Shown here: positions 43,401 through 51,638 of the stretch, piece after piece
Layout: every line of letters begins with the position of its first letter
Numbering within the stretch: the first letter of the stretch is position 1
From: an uncultured Bacteroides sp.
Lineage (GTDB): Bacteria > Bacteroidota > Bacteroidia > Bacteroidales > Bacteroidaceae
Direction of reading: 5' to 3'
NCBI GenBank assembly: GCA_949294185.1
Contig: CASFGA010000011.1
Location: 1 to 64,000 of the forward strand
DNA: 64,000 nt
Notes under the pieces: generated by a model
Told to the model about the DNA's origin: nothing
Databases searched by the model: none
What the model saw: the letters and a program-made list of their open reading frames with translations, nothing else
Program-made: the position numbers and the translations under genes

Positions 43401-44900
43401 ATGAAAATGTCAACTAAATTTGCGATAGGGGCAGTGGCTATGATAGCAGTCAGTGCCGGAGTGGCAGGCATTACGGCGTATGCGGTTATGCAGAGACAAC
43501 CGGAGGCTAAGGCTTCTTTCTTTGATTCTTTCCAGACAGTTCCGCTTACACGCACGGCGGCTGTCGATGCAGTCAACATGCAGCCGGTCGATTTGACAGA
43601 GGCAGCAGAAAGTTCGCTCAATTCTGTTGTGCACATCATGGCGGTGCAGCGCAGCAAGACACAGGTCGTACAGACTCAGCCTGACATCTTCGACTTCTTT
43701 TTCGGTGACGGGCGCGGGCGTCAGCGCCAGATTCAGACTCCGGAGCAGCGGGGATTCGGTTCGGGAGTCATTATTTCGACCGACGGATATATTGTGACAA
43801 ACAATCATGTGGTAGACGGAGCGGATGAGATTAGCGTGAAGTTGCACGACAGTCGTGAGCTGAAAGGCCGTGTTATCGGTACCGACCCGACAACGGACTT
43901 GGCCCTGGTGAAGATAGAAGGTGATGATTTTCCTGCTATCCCGGTCGGAAACTCCGATGCGCTGAAGGTAGGCGAGTGGGTATTGGCGGTAGGAAATCCG
44001 TTTAACTTGGGCTCAACCGTGACGGCCGGTGTAGTAAGTGCGAAAGCACGGGGGCTTGGCGCTAACCAGGTAGAGTCGTTTATCCAGACTGATGCCGCCA
44101 TCAATCAGGGTAACAGTGGTGGAGCGCTGGTCAATGCACGTGGCGAACTGGTGGGCATCAATGCCATGCTGGTTTCTCCTACGGGCGCATATTCCGGTTA
44201 CGGCTTCGCCATCCCCACCAGCATCATGACCAAAGTGGTTACCGACCTGAAGCAATACGGAACGGTACAGCGTGCTTTGCTGGGTATCATGGGACGTGAC
44301 ATGGGGCGTGAGGAATATCCGGAAGAAATCCGTAAGGAGCAAAAAGAATTGGGTATCGGTTACGGTGTTCAGATTGCGGAGGTGACAGACGAGGGCTCTG
44401 CTGCCGGAATCTTGGAAAAGAATGATGTGATCATCGCTTTGGATGGTGAAAAGGTTGAGTCGATGGCTGCACTTCAGGGCATGCTTGCCAAGAAGCGTCC
44501 GGGCGACAAGGTAAAGGTGAAAGTTTTCCGCGACAAGAAAGACAAGGAGTTTACCATCACGCTGAAGAACGCCCAAGGCAATACGAAGGTGGTGAAGAAG
44601 GCGGACATGCAGATATTGGGAGCAGCCTTCCGTGAGGTGCCCGATGAACTGAAGCGGCAGCTTAACTTGGGCTACGGTGTTCAGGTGACGGGAGTGACAG
44701 ACGGGCGCATGAAAGACAGCGGCATCCGTAAAGGATTCATAATACTGAAGGCAAACGGACGGCAGCTCCGCACGGTGGAAGATTTGGAAGAAGTGATGAA
44801 AGAGGCTTCCCAGTCGCCAGACCAGGTATTGTTTATGACCGGAGTTTATCCGGCAGGCAAGCGAGCCAATTATGCTGTCGATTTGTCACAGTCAGAATAA
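43401..44900 (+). CDS. DegQ/HtrA family serine protease
   Basis: Periplasmic protease/chaperone for misfolded envelope proteins; 499 residues. An uncleaved anchor or signal peptide is at residues 7-30. The trypsin-like domain has the full triad: H136 in TNNHVVDG, D166 in TTDLALV and S239 in NQGNSGGAL. Two PDZ domains follow (about 285-385 and 405-490). An arginine/glutamine-rich loop near residues 103-112 matches the variable LA loop. It is monocistronic with a strong terminator 50 bases later. Confidence 0.95.
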   Translation: MKMSTKFAIGAVAMIAVSAGVAGITAYAVMQRQPEAKASFFDSFQTVPLTRTAAVDAVNMQPVDLTEAAESSLNSVVHIMAVQRSKTQVVQTQPDIFDFFFGDGRGRQRQIQTPEQRGFGSGVIISTDGYIVTNNHVVDGADEISVKLHDSRELKGRVIGTDPTTDLALVKIEGDDFPAIPVGNSDALKVGEWVLAVGNPFNLGSTVTAGVVSAKARGLGANQVESFIQTDAAINQGNSGGALVNARGELVGINAMLVSPTGAYSGYGFAIPTSIMTKVVTDLKQYGTVQRALLGIMGRDMGREEYPEEIRKEQKELGIGYGVQIAEVTDEGSAAGILEKNDVIIALDGEKVESMAALQGMLAKKRPGDKVKVKVFRDKKDKEFTITLKNAQGNTKVVKKADMQILGAAFREVPDELKRQLNLGYGVQVTGVTDGRMKDSGIRKGFIILKANGRQLRTVEDLEEVMKEASQSPDQVLFMTGVYPAGKRANYAVDLSQSE

Positions 44901-44950
44901 TGTAAGGTGAATCAGGATAATTCTTAAGGTAAGAAGATTGGAATCAATAA

Positions 44951-44985
44951 AAAGGCGTGCCACTTCAGCAGGGTGGCGCGCCTTT
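44951..44985 (+). terminator. Terminator of the DegQ-like gene
   Basis: AAAGGCGTGCCAC (44951-44963) pairs with GTGGCGCGCCTTT (44973-44985) with one T-G pair and a 9-base loop. A T-rich stretch follows. Confidence 0.8.
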
Positions 44986-45071
44986 GGCATATTTTTGGTT
45001 GATGCTGTTGGAAAATTCGGATGACGGTAAAAGAAAATCTTTTTGATTAAGGGAATTCCGAATTTATTTTG

Positions 45072-45079
45072 TAATTTTG
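45072..45079 (+). promoter_or_regulatory. -7 box of the primary sigma factor gene
   Basis: TAATTTTG fits TAnnTTTG and lies 24 bases before the ATG at 45104, so the message has a short leader. The gene for the factor that reads this box thus carries such a box itself. Confidence 0.5.
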
Positions 45080-45103
45080 TACCCAAATCGTTTTATATAT
45101 AGA

Positions 45104-45964
45104 ATGAGACAATTAAAGATTACCAAAAGTATCACTAACCGAGAGAGCGCTTCTCTGGACAAGTATTTGCAGGAAATAGGTCGTGAAGACCTGATAACTG
45201 TGGAAGAAGAGGTGGAGCTCGCTCAGCGTATCCGTAAAGGAGACCGTGCAGCGTTGGAGAAACTTACACGAGCGAATTTGCGATTTGTTGTATCAGTGGC
45301 CAAACAGTATCAGAATCAGGGTTTGAGTCTTCCTGACTTGATTAATGAAGGAAACTTGGGACTGATTAAGGCTGCCGAAAAGTTTGATGAAACCCGAGGC
45401 TTCAAGTTTATCAGTTATGCCGTATGGTGGATTCGTCAGTCTATTTTGCAGGCTTTGGCAGAGCAGTCACGTATTGTGCGCTTGCCGCTGAATCAGGTAG
45501 GTTCGCTGAACAAGATCAGCAAGGCATTCTCAAAGTTCGAGCAGGAGAACGAACGCCGCCCGTCGGCTGAAGAGCTTGCGGATGAACTGGAGATTCCGGT
45601 TGACAAAATATCGGATACGCTGAAAGTTTCGGGCCGTCACATTTCTGTAGACGCACCTTTTGTGGAAGGAGAGGACAATAGTCTGTTGGATGTATTGGTT
45701 AACGACGACTCTCCGATGGCCGACCGCTCTTTGGTTAATGAATCACTTTCGAGGGAAATCGACAGAGCACTTTCTACGTTGACCGAAAGGGAGAAGGATA
45801 TTATCCAGATGTTTTTCGGTATTAACACGCAAGAAATGACGTTGGAGGAAATTGGCGACAAGTTTGGGCTTACGCGTGAGCGCGTACGGCAGATTAAGGA
45901 GAAAGCCATTCGAAGATTAAGACAGAATTCGCGTAGTAAATTGCTCAAGTCTTATTTGGGATAA
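45104..45964 (+). CDS. rpoD: Primary RNA polymerase sigma factor (sigma-ABfr type)
   Basis: A 286-residue sigma-70 family protein lacking region 1.1 and the non-conserved insert of E. coli RpoD, exactly the size of the Bacteroides primary sigma factor. Region 1.2: [10 protein letters not shown]. Region 2: [26 protein letters not shown], then [13 protein letters not shown]. Region 3: [11 protein letters not shown]. Region 4: [11 protein letters not shown], then a helix-turn-helix with [16 protein letters not shown] start at 45104 ([11 protein letters not shown]), the conserved N-terminus, not at 45077. It should direct recognition of the TTTG/TAnnTTTG promoters seen throughout the window. Confidence 0.95.
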   Translation: MRQLKITKSITNRESASLDKYLQEIGREDLITVEEEVELAQRIRKGDRAALEKLTRANLRFVVSVAKQYQNQGLSLPDLINEGNLGLIKAAEKFDETRGFKFISYAVWWIRQSILQALAEQSRIVRLPLNQVGSLNKISKAFSKFEQENERRPSAEELADELEIPVDKISDTLKVSGRHISVDAPFVEGEDNSLLDVLVNDDSPMADRSLVNESLSREIDRALSTLTEREKDIIQMFFGINTQEMTLEEIGDKFGLTRERVRQIKEKAIRRLRQNSRSKLLKSYLG

Positions 45965-45991
45965 GATAGAGTTTGGTTTCCGAAAAGACTG

Positions 45992-46042
45992 AATGCCATC
46001 TCGGAACAGGAGTATCGGTGGATACATGTTCGGGATGGCATT
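45992..46042. terminator. Terminator between rpoD and apbE (convergent)
   Basis: AATGCCATCTC (45992-46002) pairs with GGGATGGCATT (46032-46042) around a 29-base loop, followed by TCTTTTTC on the plus strand. It separates two convergent genes. Confidence 0.7.
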
Positions 46043-46055
46043 TCTTTTTCTGTCG

Positions 46056-47066
46056 TCAGTTTCTCATATATTTTTTCATCCCGTCGGTATGGTATGTCTG
46101 CATGCGTCCCTTTTCATCAGAATAGATGAAATAAGCGTCAAGCTCAGGATGGGCGTCACAGATGATGCGGGCGGAATCGAGTCCCAGTACCATAAAAGCT
46201 GTGGCGTATGCATCGGCGGTAGCACAGTCTTGGGCGATGACGGTTGAAGAAAGTATGTTGTGCTGTACGGGATAGCCTGTGCGGGGATCGATGGTATGGG
46301 CATATTTCTTCCCGTCCTTGTAATAATAGTTACGATAGTTGCCGGAAGTGGCCATTCCCACATTGCTTACCTCCAGAATGGTCTGCAGTTCCTGACTTAC
46401 GGCTAAGGAATCGTCCACGGGCTTGTTGATTCCGATGCGCCACGGCTGCATGCTGGCGTTCTCTCCCTTAGTAACGAGCTCTCCTCCGATTTCGATCATA
46501 TAGTTTTTCACTCCTTTACGGTTGAGCAGATGCGCCACGCAATCCACCCCGTAGCCCTTTGCCACTGCACTGCAGTCCAAGGTCATGCGTGGGTCTGCTT
46601 TGGTTATCTTTCCGTCTGTCAGGTGTATCTTGCCGATACCTATCAGTTGTTTCAGGCTGTCGACCGTGGCGGAATCCGGAAATGCGGAATGCTTGAAGCC
46701 GAATCCCCAGGCATTGACCAGCGGGGCCACGGTAATGTCGAACGCGCCTCCGGTCTCTTCCGATATTGTCTTTGACAGCATGAATACTTGGCAGAACATA
46801 CTGTCGGCTGTCATGTCGGTATTGTTGTTGATGGCCGTGATGGTCGATTTTTTGTTGAATGGCGAAAGAGAATTGTCTACTTTCCGCAATTCGTTTTCAA
46901 TATCGTCCTTCAGATTTTTTTCGCTTTGGTACGTGATTTTGTATACGGTGCCGAAAATCAGTCCTTGGTCGGTATGATACGGGGCCTGCTTTCTTAAAAT
47001 GAGGATTGTTCCGATAATCAGAAACGTGAGAAAGGGCAGCTGCCATTTCAATTGTTTGTTTGTCAT
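46056..47066 (-). CDS. apbE: FAD:protein FMN transferase
   Basis: A 336-residue ApbE anchored by an N-terminal membrane segment (about residues 8-25). It attaches FMN by phosphodiester bond to Thr/Ser of exported flavoproteins such as RnfG and RnfD. Visible motifs: SPFNKKSTITAIN, a DCSAVAKGYGVDCVA flavin-binding block, GGELVTKG and DPRTGYPV, then the metal-binding SSTVIAQDCATADAYATAF. It ends the DUF4199-to-apbE operon and lies 4-5 kb from the rnf operon, which gives it an obvious client. Confidence 0.94.
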   Translation of the reverse strand: MTNKQLKWQLPFLTFLIIGTILILRKQAPYHTDQGLIFGTVYKITYQSEKNLKDDIENELRKVDNSLSPFNKKSTITAINNNTDMTADSMFCQVFMLSKTISEETGGAFDITVAPLVNAWGFGFKHSAFPDSATVDSLKQLIGIGKIHLTDGKITKADPRMTLDCSAVAKGYGVDCVAHLLNRKGVKNYMIEIGGELVTKGENASMQPWRIGINKPVDDSLAVSQELQTILEVSNVGMATSGNYRNYYYKDGKKYAHTIDPRTGYPVQHNILSSTVIAQDCATADAYATAFMVLGLDSARIICDAHPELDAYFIYSDEKGRMQTYHTDGMKKYMRN

Positions 47067-47081
47067 ACAGGGATGTTTTGT

Positions 47082-47657
47082 TTAATGGTTTAACAATAGA
47101 TGTTCTATGAGTATCTTGGTTCCGATGCCTATCAGCATCAGTCCGCCGAACAGCTCCATGCGCAGGTTGAAGCGTTTTCCGCAGAACACTCCGATGAAGC
47201 TCCCGGCAAGCGAGATGACGAATGAGGCGATACCTATGGCCCAAAGCGGATAGGCAAGCGATGACAGTGTGTTGAATCCGGTAAAGGCGAATGAAATGCC
47301 CACGGCCAAAGCGTCGATGCTGGTGGCTACCGCCAGTGTAAGGATTACGGTAAGGCGGGTCGGGTCGAAACAGTCCGTTTCATCCTCCTTGAAATGAGAC
47401 CGTATCATGCGTATGCCCAAGAATGCCAGCAGTCCGAATGCTATCCAATGGTCGTAAGCTTCAATCAGGTGATTGAAACTGCTTGCTCCCGCCCATCCGA
47501 TGAACGGCATCGCCGCCTGAAAGAGTCCGAAGAAGAAGCCCATCAGCAGAAATGTTTTCCAGCGGATGCGGTGAAGAATGATTCCGCTTGTGACGGACAC
47601 CGTAAAGCAATCGACGGCCAGGCTGACGGCAAGCAGCCAGATTTCTGCAAGACTCAT
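47082..47657 (-). CDS. mntP: Manganese efflux pump MntP
   Basis: An inner membrane protein of 191 residues with six hydrophobic spans and the two family signatures. LAVSLAVDCFTVSVTSG is in TM1 and ATSIDALAVGISFAF in the second half, with paired acidic residues expected to bind Mn2+. Exports manganese. It sits 15 bases before apbE and next to the DUF6048 gene with no gap. I saw no yybP-ykoY-like manganese riboswitch upstream; it is inside an operon. Confidence 0.92.
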   Translation of the reverse strand: MSLAEIWLLAVSLAVDCFTVSVTSGIILHRIRWKTFLLMGFFFGLFQAAMPFIGWAGASSFNHLIEAYDHWIAFGLLAFLGIRMIRSHFKEDETDCFDPTRLTVILTLAVATSIDALAVGISFAFTGFNTLSSLAYPLWAIGIASFVISLAGSFIGVFCGKRFNLRMELFGGLMLIGIGTKILIEHLLLNH

Positions 47658-48374
47658 TTAGAAAGGCAAATTATAAATCAGGTTATACATCAAGTTGAAA
47701 CTGCTTCCCGCATTTTTTCCGAATCCGGGCACATACCAGGGTATGGAATTGTCGTGCTCGGTAATGCTGATTCTTTTCTTATAGCGCACGCTCCATCCCA
47801 TGCAGAAGCTTTTATAAATCTTTACCTTCAGCCCTACCACAGCTTCCACCCAGCTTGCGGTACTTTTGATGCCGGAATAAGAGTAGGGGACGGTAATCTC
47901 GCCGCCATAGTTCGGGTCTGTCATGTCGGGGCCGCTTATGTCATACGAAAAAGAGCTCATGCCATATCTTAGGCCTGCATACAGATAACCTGGCAGATGA
48001 GTCTTTTTATGGAATACATTATAGTCTATTCCGATGCGGAAATACGGGGCCGAAGTCTTGTAATGAAGGTCGTTTCCGTCGTTGATGGCATCGGCCTTGC
48101 CGTAACCCACCTCCACTACCGGCAGAAAGCGGTTCTTGAAGTTGGCCTGCACGGCTATCTCGCTGCTCAGGATATCGCTTCCCAGCAGGTAGCTTCCCAG
48201 TCCGGCGATTTCCACCCCTACGGATGTTCCCTGATACAGGGGCACTTCCTTTTCTTCCGCCTTTTCTTTGGCGGTGGCCTTGCGTGCCTGTCCGTTTCCG
48301 GCAAGCGGATACAGCAGAAGAAGGCTACTCAGTATCAGCGACAGTGAAATATAGTCTGAAATTTTCTTTCTCAT
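47658..48374 (-). CDS. DUF6048-family outer-surface protein
   Basis: A 238-residue exported protein: signal peptide with SLLLLYPLAG then GQA cleavage, a Lys/Glu-rich linker, and a series of amphipathic beta strands ending in aromatic residues, with C-terminal LMYNLIYNLPF. This is the pattern of an eight-strand outer membrane beta barrel. It belongs to the Bacteroidales family DUF6048; function unknown. The ATG at 48374 lies 50 bases inside the end of the DUF6452 gene, so the pair is translationally coupled and probably acts together. Confidence 0.75.
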   Translation of the reverse strand: MRKKISDYISLSLILSSLLLLYPLAGNGQARKATAKEKAEEKEVPLYQGTSVGVEIAGLGSYLLGSDILSSEIAVQANFKNRFLPVVEVGYGKADAINDGNDLHYKTSAPYFRIGIDYNVFHKKTHLPGYLYAGLRYGMSSFSYDISGPDMTDPNYGGEITVPYSYSGIKSTASWVEAVVGLKVKIYKSFCMGWSVRYKKRISITEHDNSIPWYVPGFGKNAGSSFNLMYNLIYNLPF

Positions 48375-48819
48375 TATTGTCAATATTCGAGTTGGTTACT
48401 ACCAGCGAGTCCGTCATACGGTTGGTAGAAGTGGCTTCGGTAATTTCGTAAAACATCATCGTGCCGCAGTCCAGATTCATGAAATAGGGGATATTACGGT
48501 GCTTGACGGTAATTACATCCTGTCCCTGTCTGTTGTAGCGGAAGATGAACTGTGTTTCGTTGTCGTAGCTCAAGGGAAGACTGAGTGTGCTGACTCCGGT
48601 TTCGCGGTTGATGAGGGTGTCGTTGATAAGGGTGTCGGCCGTTTCTATCCGTCCTATGACGGTCAGCGTGTCTGTATACGCGACGGATCTCCCGTATTGG
48701 TCGACGAAATTGAACTGGGCGAATGCCAGTGCGTTAGGCGGACAGTTTTCCGCTTCGCATGCCGCAAGCAGGAGGACGGAGGCCAACAGAGTTTTGGTTA
48801 TGGCAGACAGTTTTTTCAT
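48325..48819 (-). CDS. DUF6452-family lipoprotein
   Basis: A 164-residue lipoprotein: signal peptide and lipobox VLLLAACEAE (Cys21), then a beta-rich domain with a NALAFAQFNFVDQ start and a late LDCGTMMFYEI segment. It belongs to the DUF6452 family found next to DUF6048. Probably a periplasmic or outer-membrane-attached partner of the DUF6048 barrel. Its 3' end overlaps the DUF6048 start by 50 bases. It lies 4 bases after the glycosyltransferase gene. Confidence 0.75.
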   Translation of the reverse strand: MKKLSAITKTLLASVLLLAACEAENCPPNALAFAQFNFVDQYGRSVAYTDTLTVIGRIETADTLINDTLINRETGVSTLSLPLSYDNETQFIFRYNRQGQDVITVKHRNIPYFMNLDCGTMMFYEITEATSTNRMTDSLVVTNSNIDNNEKENFRLYFTVADTE

Positions 48820-48823
48820 GCGC

Positions 48824-49774
48824 TTACAATTCTTTTTCTATTAGGTACTTGTTCCGCTCCGGTGCATTGCGCGCTATCAGTTCGCCGATGAATCCGGCAA
48901 GAAACAGTTGGGTTCCCAGAATCATGGTGGTAAGCGCCAGATAGAAATAGGGGTTATCGGTTACCAGTACATAGGGATTGCCGTGATACATGTCGTATAG
49001 CTTCATTCCGCCTACCGTCACCACTGCGATAAAGCCCAGAACAAACATGATGGAGCCCAAGAAGCCGAAGATGTGCATCGGCTTCACACCGAATGTAGAC
49101 AGAAACCATAGTGTCAGCAAGTCCAGATAGCCGTTCACAAAGCGGTTCAGTCCGAATTTTGTCTTGCCGTATTTCCGTGCCTGATGGTGCACCACTTTCT
49201 CGCCGATGCGGGTAAAGCCGGCGTTTTTGGCCAGATAAGGGATGTAGCGGTGCATCTCGCCGTACACTTCGATATTCTTCACCACCTCGCGGCGGTATGC
49301 TTTAAGACCGCAGTTGAAGTCGTGCAGGTTGTGTATGCCCGATACGGCACGTGCCGTCGCGTTGAAAAGCTTGGTGGGAATCGTCTTTGAAAGCGGATCA
49401 TAACGTTTGCGCTTCCATCCCGATACGAGGTCGTATCCGTCTTCCATAATCATCCGGTAAAGTTCCGGTATTTCATCGGGACTGTCTTGCAGGTCGGCAT
49501 CCATTGTGATTACTACATCGCCTTGTGCGCGTTCGAATCCGCAGAACAGAGCCGGTGACTTGCCGTAGTTACGGCGGAACTTGATGCCTTTTACTGCAGT
49601 AGATTGTCGGCTGAGTTCCTCGATGACCTGCCAGGAACGGTCGGTGCTCCCGTCGTTTACGAAGATGACTTCGTAGCTGAATCCACGGGCTTTCATCACC
49701 CGTTCAATCCACGTGTAAAGTTCGGGCAGAGACTCTTCCTCATTATATAGAGGTACAATGACTGAAATATCCAT
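48824..49774 (-). CDS. GtrB/DPM1-like polyprenyl-phosphate glycosyltransferase
   Basis: A GT2 enzyme of 316 residues. The catalytic GT-A domain starts ISVIVPLYNEEESLPEL and has FVNDGSTDRSW and the metal-binding MDADLQDSPDE. Two C-terminal membrane spans follow (about 235-300), the layout of GtrB, DPM1 and ArnC. It would load a sugar onto undecaprenyl phosphate for use on the periplasmic side. The partner flippase or transferase is not adjacent, so the product is unknown. Confidence 0.9.
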   Translation of the reverse strand: MDISVIVPLYNEEESLPELYTWIERVMKARGFSYEVIFVNDGSTDRSWQVIEELSRQSTAVKGIKFRRNYGKSPALFCGFERAQGDVVITMDADLQDSPDEIPELYRMIMEDGYDLVSGWKRKRYDPLSKTIPTKLFNATARAVSGIHNLHDFNCGLKAYRREVVKNIEVYGEMHRYIPYLAKNAGFTRIGEKVVHHQARKYGKTKFGLNRFVNGYLDLLTLWFLSTFGVKPMHIFGFLGSIMFVLGFIAVVTVGGMKLYDMYHGNPYVLVTDNPYFYLALTTMILGTQLFLAGFIGELIARNAPERNKYLIEKEL

Positions 49775-49797
49775 ATTATATAAATGTGCAAACGGTG

Positions 49798-50328
49798 TTA
49801 TTTCTTTTTTCGCATGACAAACAGGGCGGTGGGCAGTGACAAGACGATGCCATAAAAGACATTTTGCGACATAAGCTGAAAGGTCAGTTCCAGCGGAGAA
49901 AGCGATGAAATGGTGTCGAAAGCCGTCACAAGTTGGTCTATGGAAGCTGCCAGTTCGCCTGCGGTCGCCGATTTGAGGGCGTTTATCTGTTCCAGATACA
50001 TGTCTGCCAAGTACCCGCCGTCGATAAAGCGGAAGTAGATGTAATGGCCTGCTGCCGTCAGAATGGAGGCGAACATATACATGAAAAACGTGAAAGCAAA
50101 GGCTTTCCTGAATCCCACAGCTCCTTCGCAGCCGATGTTTCTGAATTTCCGGGCATAGATATAGCCCAATACGGGAACAAAGCAGGTCAGCAATACGAAA
50201 AGCATTTGCAGCAGCGGAATGGTGAAGCCGAGCGGAAGAAAAGTGAACTTAACAATCCAGAAGATTCCCATAAAGGTTCCGTAGCGCATGGCGTATTGTT
50301 GTAAACTAACCGGTCTGTCTGTTGTCAT
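49798..50328 (-). CDS. DUF4199 membrane protein
   Basis: A 176-residue inner membrane protein with four hydrophobic segments. The third segment follows an FRKAFAFTFFMY motif, and a long periplasmic or cytoplasmic helix runs between TM3 and TM4. This is the DUF4199 pattern common in Bacteroidetes; function unknown. The ATG at 50328 is chosen over 50355 because the -7 box lies at 50353-50360. First gene of the six-gene operon ending in apbE; often found beside GtrB-like transferases. Confidence 0.8.
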   Translation of the reverse strand: MTTDRPVSLQQYAMRYGTFMGIFWIVKFTFLPLGFTIPLLQMLFVLLTCFVPVLGYIYARKFRNIGCEGAVGFRKAFAFTFFMYMFASILTAAGHYIYFRFIDGGYLADMYLEQINALKSATAGELAASIDQLVTAFDTISSLSPLELTFQLMSQNVFYGIVLSLPTALFVMRKKK

Positions 50329-50352
50329 GTTTGTCTTATTGATTAATCCCTG

Positions 50353-50360
50353 CAAAAGTA
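50353..50360 (-). promoter_or_regulatory. -7 box of the DUF4199-to-apbE operon
   Basis: TACTTTTG on the minus strand, 24 bases before the DUF4199 ATG. Gaps inside the six-gene operon are 23 bases or less, or overlaps, so one transcript is likely. Confidence 0.5.
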
Positions 50361-50443
50361 CGCTTTTTCGCTTATCTATGCTATATAAAAGCGTGAAAAA
50401 TCATTTCTTTTGGGCGAAAAGAATAAAAAAATCGGGCAATCTA

Positions 50444-50473
50444 TTGCAAAGTCGAAAAATATCCCTACCTTTG
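50444..50473 (+). promoter_or_regulatory. Promoter of the SRP RNA-tRNA-Thr unit
   Basis: TTG (50444-50446), a 19-base spacer and TACCTTTG (50466-50473), a near-ideal vegetative promoter. Transcription would start around 50480, some 50 bases ahead of the SRP RNA fold. Confidence 0.75.
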
Positions 50474-50529
50474 CACCCGCAATCGAGAAACGCCGCACAA
50501 GCGGATACCTCAAAGCGAATTTTTGACAT

Positions 50530-50630
50530 ACGGGCAAGTCCCATACGGCCAGCTCCCTTTGAATCCTCCAGGGCTTGATCGCAGCAAAGGTAGAAGGTCG
50601 TAGCGGCGCGATATGGTAAGCTTGCCCACC
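50530..50630 (+). ncRNA. ffs: Bacterial small SRP RNA (4.5S-like)
   Basis: A long hairpin of about 100 nt. GGGCAAG (50532-50538) pairs with CTTGCCC (50621-50627) and CCATA (50541-50545) with TATGG (50612-50616). The tip holds CCAGG on the left and CGCAGCAA on the right (50577-50588), matching the CAGG / AGCA symmetric loop of SRP domain IV that binds Ffh. It ends CCCACCC, like many 4.5S RNAs. The apical loop is not the common GGAA. Identified from structure and the loop motif, not by a model search. Confidence 0.75.
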
Positions 50631-50631
50631 C

Positions 50632-50705
50632 GCCTCTTTAGCTCAGTTGGCCAGAGCACGTGATTTGTAATCTCGGGGTCGTTGGTTCGAATCCGACAAG
50701 AGGCT
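50632..50705 (+). tRNA. tRNA-Thr(TGT)
   Basis: 74 nt. The acceptor GCCTCTT pairs with AAGAGGC, discriminator T. The anticodon loop TTTGTAA gives TGT, and the T-arm is GTTGG TTCGAAT CCGAC. The anticodon stem has one T-T mismatch. It begins only a base or two after the SRP RNA, from which it must be cut. Confidence 0.93.
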
Positions 50706-50717
50706 CAGGCGAGACAG

Positions 50718-50758
50718 AGACCGTTTCAGTCCAAGAGAAGACTGAGACGGTCTTTTTT
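50718..50758 (+). terminator. Terminator of the SRP RNA-tRNA-Thr unit
   Basis: AGACCGTTTCAGTC (50718-50731) pairs with GACTGAGACGGTCT (50740-50753): 14 pairs with one T-G, an 8-base loop and a following TTTTT. Strong intrinsic terminator. Confidence 0.88.
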
Positions 50759-51188
50759 CTTTGTCCGCTCTGGCGGGGATGATGCTTGCTTGTAGGTGTC
50801 GTCTGCCTGTGCAAACTGGTTGTCGGACATAATCCGTCTGCCGGTCTTGAGGAGGGATGCATTTTTTTGCAAGGTCATAAACTTCCGTTTCAAAGGGACA
50901 TATATTTCTTTTGTCAGAATCTGAATTCTTTTTCGTCGGAATGAACGGGCGGCGTTGCCTGAAATTGCTTTTTCCGGTTGAAGTGGCAGGTCTGTTATCC
51001 AAGAATCATCTTGGGTAAAGGCCGGGGAAAAAGGGATTATTCAGACGGCGGCGGATTGATTTTTAAAGGCTTGATTCTTGTCTTGTCATAAACTTACAAT
51101 TTTTTAAAAGATTTTCTCTCTCAAGGTAACCAACGAAACAATTTTTGTGTTACATTTGCCCCTGATTTGTAATGTGCAGTTTGCAAAA
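50759..51188. other. Intergenic region upstream of the rnf operon
   Basis: About 430 bases with no convincing gene. TACATTTG at 51151-51158, 31 bases before the RseC-family ATG, is the probable -7 box of the rnf operon; no good TTG is seen at the usual distance. Leftward reading frames here read through the tRNA and are artefacts. Confidence 0.55.
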
Positions 51189-51617
51189 ATGGCTAACAAT
51201 ATAAAACATCTGGGTATTGTGGAAAACATAGACGGCATTCGTCTGAAAGTGAAGATCATGCAGACTTCGGCCTGTTCGGCTTGCAGTGCGAAGGCTCATT
51301 GCCACGCATCCGAAACAAAGGAGAAGCTGATAGATGTGCGCAATGACAAGGGCCTGCCGTGCCGGATAGGGCAGGAGGTGATGATTTGCGGCAGTACATC
51401 GATGGGGATGAAGGCTGTATGGTGGGCGTTCGGCGCGCCGTTTGTCGTGCTTCTGCTCTCTCTCTTTGTCTTTATGAAGCTGACGGGAGGCGATGAGGCC
51501 CTTGCGGCAATGGTGTCTTTGTGCATGCTCGCGCCTTATTACTTTATATTGTATCTGTGCCGTGCGCGGTTGAGCCGCACTTTTGTATTTACGCTGGAAT
51601 CTGTAAACAATAATTAA
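51189..51617 (+). CDS. rseC: RseC/MucC family protein (SoxR-reducing system)
   Basis: A 142-residue membrane protein. The N-terminal domain has the conserved cysteine cluster TSACSACSAKAHCH. Two membrane spans are separated by a short loop (about 75-95 and 100-120). In other bacteria RseC works with Rnf proteins to reduce SoxR or modulates sigma-E signalling. As first gene of an rnf operon it is standard for Bacteroidetes. The ATG at 51189 is chosen because the -7 box lies at 51151-51158, within the longer frame's extra codons. Confidence 0.88.
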   Translation: MANNIKHLGIVENIDGIRLKVKIMQTSACSACSAKAHCHASETKEKLIDVRNDKGLPCRIGQEVMICGSTSMGMKAVWWAFGAPFVVLLLSLFVFMKLTGGDEALAAMVSLCMLAPYYFILYLCRARLSRTFVFTLESVNNN

Positions 51618-51638
51618 TAAACTAACTTTAATAATCCT

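Noticed and set aside
44892-45086. Minus-strand 64-codon frame between the DegQ gene and rpoD
   Set aside because: It spans the degQ terminator and the rpoD promoter and has no protein-like pattern.
50638-51002. Minus-strand reading frames ending in PTTPRLQITCSGQLS or QRPRDYKSRALAN
   Set aside because: These are reverse-strand translations of tRNA-Thr, a well-known artefact in automated annotation. They have no start signals or protein-like features.
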